In this document: positions 57,902 to 64,000 of the stretch, one piece after another
Position numbering within the stretch: the first letter of the stretch is position 1
How the letters are laid out: each line of letters starts with the position of its first letter
Assembly: GCA_001792895.1 (NCBI GenBank)
Contig: MARA01000011.1
Coordinates: 1,178,001 to 1,242,000, forward strand
DNA: 64,000 bases
Source of the DNA: Lentinus brumalis
Lineage: Eukaryota; Basidiomycota; Agaricomycetes; Polyporales; Polyporaceae
Direction of reading: 5' to 3'
Program-made: the position numbers and the translations under genes
Notes under the pieces: model-generated
Seen by the model: only the letters and a program-made list of their open reading frames with translations
What the model was told of the DNA's origin: nothing
The model's database searches: none

Positions 57902-60656
57902 TCACGCAGACACAGCAGCATCCAGCTCGCACAAGAACACCGCCGCCATCCACGCCAGCACGATCTCCACACGCGGACCGTGCAGCGGGATGTTGATGTT
58001 CAGCGGCTTCTTGTTCTTGCCCTTCCCGTGCGCCTTCTCGGACGCCGCAGCCTCCGCCTTCTCCCTCTGCCGCTTCACGACAGGCGCAAGCAGGATACGC
58101 GCCGCGTCCACCGCCTCCAGCAGCCCCTCCCGTCTATCCTCGCAGGGAGACGGCGGCGCCTGGTACGCACTCGAGCTCGAGCTCGACCCGTTCACACCGC
58201 TGCTCGCCCTCGAGCTCGAGCCGCCCGCACGGAACCCCTCCACCTCTGGCGACGGCGGCGTCGGGATCCGGTGCACGTCCTTCCCGTTCGGCCTGGGCGA
58301 GCGCGGGGAGCGCGGGGGAGGCTCGATCGCAAGCTGTTTCGAGTTCGCGCGGCTGAGCGAGTGCGGCTGGATACCTGTCTTCCACCCGCCGGCGAGGCGC
58401 TCGAGAACCTCGACAAACTCGGCCTGAGCCATCGAGCGCGGCGGCAGGAACACGGGGTAGCCCTCGAGCCCGTCGACGAGCGCGGCGGCGCGCGAGAATG
58501 CGGGGAGGAGCCCGGGGAAGTCGCCCAGCATCAGGTGACCGAGGAGGATGCTGAAGTGACTTTCGACCAGTAGGGGATGATACGTCGTGAACATGGGCGT
58601 CGAGTCGGGCACGGGTGGCGGTGTGCTCTGACTCCCTGGGCGGAGAGACTCAGAGAGGAGGAACGCGTACTCGGTGCGCTGCGCGATGTCAACGTCCGCG
58701 TTTCCTGGCGGGCCCTCGAGTGTGTCGAAGTGGGAGAGGAACTGGCGGTGGTCACGCATGCTCTTCTTGACGAGCGTCGTGATTTGCTCGCGGAAGGTGG
58801 CATCTGCGAGGACCTCCCGGTACGCCTGGAGCTTTGCGCCATCGCTACGGCCAAGGGGGCCGTCTGGATTCCCGATCTCGACGCCTCCATACCGGCCATT
58901 CTCCACATAGCATAGCCTCATCTCCGCGCCGTCCACAGAAGGCATCTTGCGGATGCCCTCAAGCTTGAATATCGCCTCCTCGATCAAGAAGACAGCATGC
59001 TGCAGGTACGCCGCGGCGCGCAGGAAGAGGCATTGCGGCTCGATGGGCTCCGGAGCGTCAGGGAGGACCGACGGGTGTAGGAGAATTGGCTCCCCGTCTG
59101 GCCCATCGACGCTGACGATTTCCGTCCCTTCTGCGCTTGCACTGGTGCCACTCGGCGGGGCCTGGCCGTTCGTCTGGCCTCCCCCTGCCTTGCCTTTCTT
59201 TTTCTTGGAGCCTTTCCCGCGCTGCTTATCGCCAAGATTGCTATTCAGATGTGCGGACCGGGCCTTGCGGAGGACGCGCGCCTCCTTGATCGCGTGTGTG
59301 AAGTCTTTCGCTGCGAGCGCATACTCGTCGCGGAAGCAGTGGACTATACCCCTCGTTCGATAGAACTCAAGGCGGCTAGGGTTCCCTGCAATGAGCTCAT
59401 CCAGGAGCTGGGTGGACGTAGACTCGGCTAATTGCCTGAACGCGTACTCGCTCGTCAGGTCGACCTTCGCAATACAACCGAAAGCCACCCACCTAGAGGG
59501 TATCTTTTCGTGGAAGAAGTGCACGTATCGTGCATCAACATCAGTGGGGTCTGCCATATGACGTGGTCAGCAAACGAAACACCTGACGAACGGGCCTGCG
59601 CACGCGCGCGCGGACAGAACGCAAACGCACCAACTTTGAGCACGCGCTCCGCGATGTCGTCAAACACGCTCCCGCCCTGCATGACCATCACGCTCGACGC
59701 GATCTCGTCCGTCTTGTAGGCTGCAGCGAGCTTCTGCACCGCAAGGGCGCGCAAGCGATGCACGCGCATGGCCGACATCGCGACGTTCCTGCCCCCGCCG
59801 TCCCCGAGCGGGTTCAGTCCGAGCGACTGCGCCGTTGCCCACGCGCTGCCGTTCATCCCGGCTCCCCCGCGCATGGAGCCAAGCGCCGCGGCGGAGAGCC
59901 CAGAGCTCGCGCGCACGGACAGCTCGGCGGCCTCATCAATAAGACGTCGTATGTGGGTGACGGACCGGAAGACTCCGGGGTCGATGGGCGGTGGGGTCGC
60001 CTTCCCGGGTATGGGCGCGGGGAACGGTGGCGGAGGGGGCAGAGCGGCGAAGGCGTTGCGTGGCGAGTCCGGCGGGGAGTAGTCCCCAAGGCCGGCGAAG
60101 CCACGATCGCGCTGCTTCTGCGCAAAGTGGTTGGGGGAGGGATAGCTTGTGGGAGAGGGTAGGGGGGGCAGCTTGGCGTCAGCCGCGGAGAGCGTCGCAG
60201 GGTCAAGGTTGAGCAGGAGCAATGATTCGAGTAGCTCGAGTGGGAGTTGCAGCCACGGGCCCTGCATACGCAACGCGCGAGGGTATGCTATAGCAACGTT
60301 CAATGCATGGAGAGATGGAGACGTACGTGATATGAGCTGATATACCGCCAGTGCTTGTTCCGACTTATGCAGAGCACAGGCGGGCGGTCGCGCTCCTCCT
60401 CGTCTCCGAGTCCGTTTGTGTCCTTCCCACAGCCAGCAGAGGCATCCTTCGCCTTCGCGCCCTTCTTGCTCTTCTTCTTTTTCTTCTTCTTGGACTGCAC
60501 GGGGGCCTCGGGCGTGTCTGCGCTCTCTGTCGTCCGATCAGGAGAGACCGGCGACGTCGATCGCGACGTGTGTGTGGATGGAGGAGTAGGGAGCATGCCC
60601 GCGGCCGAGCAGTCGCCGTCGCTCCCGGTGCAGTCGTCGATGGGAGACGAGGACAT
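57902..60656 (-). CDS. Large conserved-looking protein of unknown function, TPR-like part
   Basis: Not recognised by name. The ATG at 60656 starts MSSSPIDDCTGSDGDC; a run of lysines (KKKKKKKSKKG) and PPVLCISRNKHWRYISSYH follow. After an intron comes GPWLQLPLELLESLLLLNLDP, a Pro-rich linker, FRSVTHIRRLIDEAAELSVR and VHRLRALAVQKLAAAYKTDE. After a further intron: HFFHEKIPSRWVAFGCIAKVD, then a TPR-like helix pair (RLEFYRTRGIVHCFRDEYAL, AAKDFTHAIKEAR), QCLFLRAAAYLQHAVFLIE, and ESHFSILLGHLMLGDFPGLL. A Ser-rich linker leads to EIVLAWMAAVFLCELDAA at the end. The combination of a tetratricopeptide-type helix pattern and long conserved-looking helices suggests a scaffold; no enzymatic motif is visible. 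About 850-880 residues. Confidence 0.75.
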
Positions 60657-61428
60657 GTGTGTAGAGAGTAGGCGATGTGAGCGGGAAGAGCTAAAGGTTG
60701 AGCTCAGGCAGGCGGACCGGACCCAGTTTCCGACCAGTACGGAATGGGCGCCTAGCGAATCATAGGACTGCCTTTGGTCACTCTACAAGACCAGAGAGTT
60801 CATGGATTTATACAAGATTCCGAGGTCTCGGCGTGGGTCGGGTCATGCAAAGAATGTACATGGTACGAAACAATAAGTGAGGGAATCAGGGAGTTGTCCA
60901 AACTCGAAGGGCTCAGTACCAAGCTGCCTAACCACAATTTTAGAAGGATTGGGCCGAAGAAGACGTCTCTCATGCCCCGATTGCCGTTCATGTGCTGGTA
61001 TCATTAGTGGGCCAATGGCAAATTTTGAAGGGACCGAAGACTTCGCCGCAACATGAGCGACAAGAGTGATTGTCTCTACATCGTTGTCTACGAGGTGGAG
61101 TGAAGGTTCACTGACTTGCTTCCTACGGAGGCACTGTGCCTCCTAGCGGCGCCGTCCCACCGTCATTAGCAAGAAACCGGTGCGACGCCCTGATAGTCGT
61201 AATCCGAGTACAAGGGCGGGAGGCCGGGCGGCGAATGCCCTCCCGTTGTGGCAGTGTGGCTTGAAACCACCAGTGAGCTTGCTCACAACGTATCATGTGG
61301 TCAGTCCACACGGCGGGTTCCCTTGCGTCCAAGTCTTGAGATCACATGCCTAATCTGCATCATGATAAGGTCAGGATTGAGGCGGGGAGAGTGCAGCACA
61401 CTACTTATCACCTGCCACGTATACGTCG
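60657..61428. other. Intergenic stretch, small hairpin
   Basis: About 770 bp upstream of the large minus-strand gene. No gene was recognised. A perfect 7-bp inverted repeat with a 3-nt loop (GGAGGCA-CTG-TGCCTCC) lies at 61127-61143. Confidence 0.4.
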
Positions 61429-62290
61429 CTATATCTCCTTCCGACTCCGCACGACCGTTTGCTCCACCCTGACCCGGTCTGCGACCGAGCCCAGATATCT
61501 GCTCACGCGCGGGAAGACAAGCAACCCAGCCGCGAGCCCGACAAAGAGGAGACATGCAACGGTGGGTATCACTGACCCAGGAAGTACGCCGAACAGCAGC
61601 GGCTCAACGGTCACTATGAATGGGACCGGCTGCAACGTCGCATTGTGAGAGGCTCCTGGCGTAAGCACGCCCCCGCTGACGACGCGGATCCTCGCGAACA
61701 TGCGGCGGGTGCCTTGGCCAGCGGGGTAGACGTAGTCGGAGGCGCGGTCTCCGTGTACCGATTTCGCCAGTGCTTCGGTGGTATACGTGTTGATGTAAAA
61801 GTCTGCCGGGTGCTGGAAAAATGTGAACGGTCAATCATGTCCTTACATCCCTTGCAGGAAAGCGAAAGCGACAACTGACCGAAGCAGGCCACGACGCTCG
61901 CAACGTGAACTTTGCGTACGGCACCCACGCCGGATGGTCCAGTCCAAGCGATAACCACTGTTCGTGCGGGCACTGGCCCAGCGACGCCGCCGTGATGGGC
62001 TCGCACACGTTCGTGATTGGTGTATCTACCGGTGCGGGCTGCACGCTCACGAGCCTCTCATGGTCGTGCGGAAGAAGCTCTGGCCTGCGCGATACAAAAC
62101 GCAAGAATTTGAGTTAGAATGGGCGACCTATAGATAACACATTCTTCCCTTGGACCCACCATGCGGCGATTAGAGGCAAATCCGCGTCTCGTCCGGGCGA
62201 CACGACAAAGTTGACGATCTCGGTGTTCGCCCTCACGCTGACAACTGCGAAGGCGGCGACATAGGCCAGGAGGTCTCTGGGCAGATGCAT
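61429..62290 (-). CDS. Type I membrane protein of the secretory pathway, unknown
   Basis: Not recognised. The ATG at 62290 was chosen because it begins a textbook signal peptide, MHLPRDLLAYVAAFAVVSVRA. A lumenal region follows after two spliced junctions: LIAAWPELLPHDHERL, PITNVCEPITAASLGQCP, HPAWVPYAKFTLRASWPAS, HPADFYINTYTTEAL, RRMFARIRVVSGGVLTP. A single transmembrane segment near the end (VIPTVACLLFVGLAAGLLVF) is followed by a short basic tail, VEQTVVRSRKEI. The two introns (donors GTGGGT and GTCAGT) keep the frame. The layout resembles ER/Golgi type I glycoproteins such as the PIG-X/Pbn1 sort, but I see no decisive motif. About 240-250 residues. Confidence 0.65.
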
Positions 62291-62567
62291 GCCTGTGCAG
62301 GCCGTATAACGCTCTAAGCCCGAGTGCTGGAGAAGCTGAGAGGTATTATGGGGAGGATGTGGTTCAAGAACGAAGTCGCGCGCGTCAAAACCGACGACGC
62401 TGATCCATTCCATAAGAGGAAGCTGTTTAAGTTCGCGAGGGGCACCTGGCCCGTGCCCTGGAGCAGCCTGGTCAGCTGCCCCGGCTACTTCCAGGCGATA
62501 TATACCACTCAAGCTCGTGAGGATCTACCTATCCCCGCATTACTCGTTCCCCACGACATAGGTGACA
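62291..62567. promoter_or_regulatory. Divergent promoter region
   Basis: 277 bp between the starts of the type I membrane protein (minus) and the small disordered protein (plus). The minus-strand frame stays open further upstream to about 62512 without an ATG that suits a signal peptide, so a slightly longer 5' end of the membrane protein cannot be excluded. Confidence 0.4.
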
Positions 62568-63080
62568 ATGGCTACTACTGAGACCCTCGCCCAACACCCC
62601 CCGGCAAGTGAGTAGCGCCGCGAGCTTGAAGGAGCAGCTGCGTGCTCATGTGCATACTTCACATCCCCGTGGAATGCCACCGCAGTGAAGGTCGGCGGAC
62701 GCAGACTCTCGATGACCTCGCGCCCCAAACCCGCTATGCCTTCCCCGTACGTGCGCCCACCCCAGCATCACAGTCAACAGCCCCTCCTACTGACGCTCAC
62801 TCCCAGCGAGGCCCAGAAGGCTACCCTGCCCACAGTAGACACCCCGCCCGACTACCCCCGCCCCGCCCCGCCCGGCGAGCAGCCGCCTCCACACCACCAG
62901 GAGGAGGAGGTGCCGAAGAAGAAGCAGGGCACCGGCGCGGATGACCACGAGCGGCGGCTCCAGGAGAGTCTATACCGCAAGGCAGAGCAGAACAGGCCGA
63001 AGAAGGACTTCCAGTCTGGTCCCAAGAACGTCGGCGGCGCGCGCATCAGCCAGCCGACTGCTAAGCCCTTCGCTATCTGA
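62568..63080 (+). CDS. Small disordered protein, unknown
   Basis: Not recognised. Three exons: the ATG at 62568 gives MATTETLAQHPPA; then MKVGGRRLSMTSRPKPAMPSP, joined by GTGAGT and GTACGT donors; then EAQKATLPTVDTPPDYPRPAP. A Pro-rich centre leads to EEEVPKKKQGTGADDHERRL, QESLYRKAEQNRPKKDFQSG and the end ARISQPTAKPFAI. About 120 residues, basic and without hydrophobic segments. The motif GRRLSMTSRPKP looks like a kinase-type (RRxS) site. It converges on eL28. Confidence 0.65.
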
Positions 63081-63448
63081 GGATTGGCCTTGACGATGGT
63101 AGCGCGGGCACTCAATACCTGAACACGCCCATTGTCTCAGCCATGCTGAACCACGATGGCGGTGTACGATTAGCGAGGTCAACCTGTACATGCTTGTACG
63201 ATATGGAGAAGGAGGAAACGATCTGCAGACGGCGACAGCCCTGTACCATTACTTACTTGTTACTTACCACCAAATACCGCAATACGATGTTGTGACCCTC
63301 GAGACGAGGATGCGCGTGAAGTATGAACGCGGACGCATATATTGGTCGCGTGGGCATGTGCATGGATGTGTGCATGGGTGCGATGCGAATGGAAAGCGAA
63401 GAATACAGGACGATGGCGATGGTGAGACAACAACAACACTCCTCTCTT
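63081..63448. other. Intergenic between convergent genes
   Basis: 368 bp between the small disordered gene and the end of eL28. If the frameshift in eL28 is real, its reading frame would run through this stretch to a stop near 63240. No separate gene was seen. Confidence 0.4.
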
Positions 63449-64000
63449 TTACGCGGAGGCGGCCTTGGCCTTCTTCCCCGAGCCTTCCTCGGTGGTGCGG
63501 CCTTCTTCTCCTTCTTCGCCTCGATGAGGGCAGAGACGCGCGCAAGGGCAGCCTAGGACGGTCCTTGTGTTAGCCCACTGTACGCATAGCAGACAGAGTG
63601 TATAACGAAAGATGGACAGCCATAAAAAGAGGAAGAGGAAGGCATGTGAGCCCCAAAGAGTCGGGCAACCGCGGCGAGTTTCGAACGGGACCCGATAGCG
63701 ACATGGCGCGTGCCCGGTGAAGATTGATCGATCTTCATCCGGACCTCGTAATCTTGCACATCTGTCCACACCCAACTGTTGTGTAATGCCTTGCGGCGCT
63801 CCAGCGGGCTCTAGTTGGTGCTTTTCTAGGATATAGAGAACGGAAGTCGGTCCAGACTTGTGACCGAGGAATGGAAGTTGCAGGGGAATACCAAAGCAGA
63901 CCATGGAGAAGGGACACATGTGTGGAGAAGTACTCACGGCTCTGAGGTCAGGGCGGTATCCGCGCTTGGCGAGCTTCGCAGTCACACCGGCGGCACGGCG
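63449..64000 (-). CDS. RPL28: 60S ribosomal protein eL28, 3' part with apparent frameshift
   Basis: C-terminal part of the large-subunit protein eL28 (absent from Saccharomyces, present in most fungi). The exon entering the window codes RRAAGVTAKLAKRGYRPDLRA; a long intron (about 63555-63938) separates it from AALARVSALIEAKKEKKAAPPRKARG. After ARG the frame should give KKAKAASA and stop at 63449, as the family's Lys/Ala tail requires, but that tail lies one base out of frame: the run of four C at 63476-63479 (G on the coding strand) seems one base short. Without the extra base the frame runs on through Arg/Pro and Cys-rich noise. The 5' end is outside the window. Confidence 0.8.
   Translation of the reverse strand, partial: RRAAGVTAKLAKRGYRPDLRAVSTSPHMCPFSMVCFGIPLQLPFLGHKSGPTSVLYILEKHQLEPAGAPQGITQQLGVDRCARLRGPDEDRSIFTGHAPCRYRVPFETRRGCPTLWGSHAFLFLFLWLSIFRYTLCLLCVQWANTRTVLGCPCARLCPHRGEEGEEGRTTEEGSGKKAKAASA

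Noticed and set aside
63555..63938. snoRNA in the long eL28 intron
   Set aside because: A weak C-box-like GGATGAA is present on the coding strand, but no proper box C/D pair with a terminal stem was found.

Overview
The window is nuclear DNA of a filamentous fungus, most likely a mushroom-forming basidiomycete (Agaricomycetes). This is inferred from GC-rich DNA, genes cut by many 50-60 nt GT-AG introns, close spacing on both strands, and fungal families such as an alpha-ketoglutarate-dependent xanthine dioxygenase, an OTT_1508-like deaminase and a RhoGEF-PH-FYVE protein like the basidiomycete Don1. No CRISPR array, operon, rRNA or convincing tRNA was seen, and no intact transposon gene.

Layout. 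0-15.6 kb: 3' half of RVB2 (+); a small multi-exon gene with duplicated exons (+, 2.58-3.40 kb); an SCI1-like protein (-); divergent RPS9 (-) and RPL21 (+); a secreted GH20 hexosaminidase (+); a damaged-looking OTT_1508-like deaminase (-); enolase (+). 15.6-28.5 kb: a Trf4-type non-canonical poly(A) polymerase whose start codon is split by an intron (+); a BRI3-like small membrane protein (+); a single-pass membrane protein (-); mitochondrial uS15 (+); a RhoGEF-PH-FYVE protein (+); a two-finger C2H2 protein (-). 28.5-36.4 kb: about 8 kb without a recognisable gene. 36.4-48 kb: a C2H2 transcription factor (+), centrin (-), xanthine dioxygenase (+), ER class I alpha-mannosidase (+) and an unknown basic coiled-coil protein (-). 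48-64 kb: a CK1-like pseudokinase (+), NOG2 (+), a relic of a GH31 C-terminus (-) beside the intact GH31 alpha-glucosidase (-), a large unknown protein (-), a type I membrane protein (-), a small disordered protein (+) and the 3' end of eL28 (-) with an apparent frameshift.

Most genes are housekeeping. Ribosome production recurs (RPS9, RPL21, eL28, mitochondrial uS15, NOG2, RVB2, Trf4-like RNA surveillance), together with glycan processing (GH20, GH31, GH47). They are independent eukaryotic transcription units, so shared function is only loosely implied by position.

The most interesting signals are the exon-duplicated gene at 2.6-3.4 kb, the split start codon of the poly(A) polymerase, the pseudokinase lacking most of its N-lobe with a copy of its 5' end 1.6 kb downstream, the GH31 relic, and an 8-bp tandem array inside the polymerase tail. 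Exon limits were read by eye from splice signals and reading-frame continuity; none were tested by RNA data or database search.
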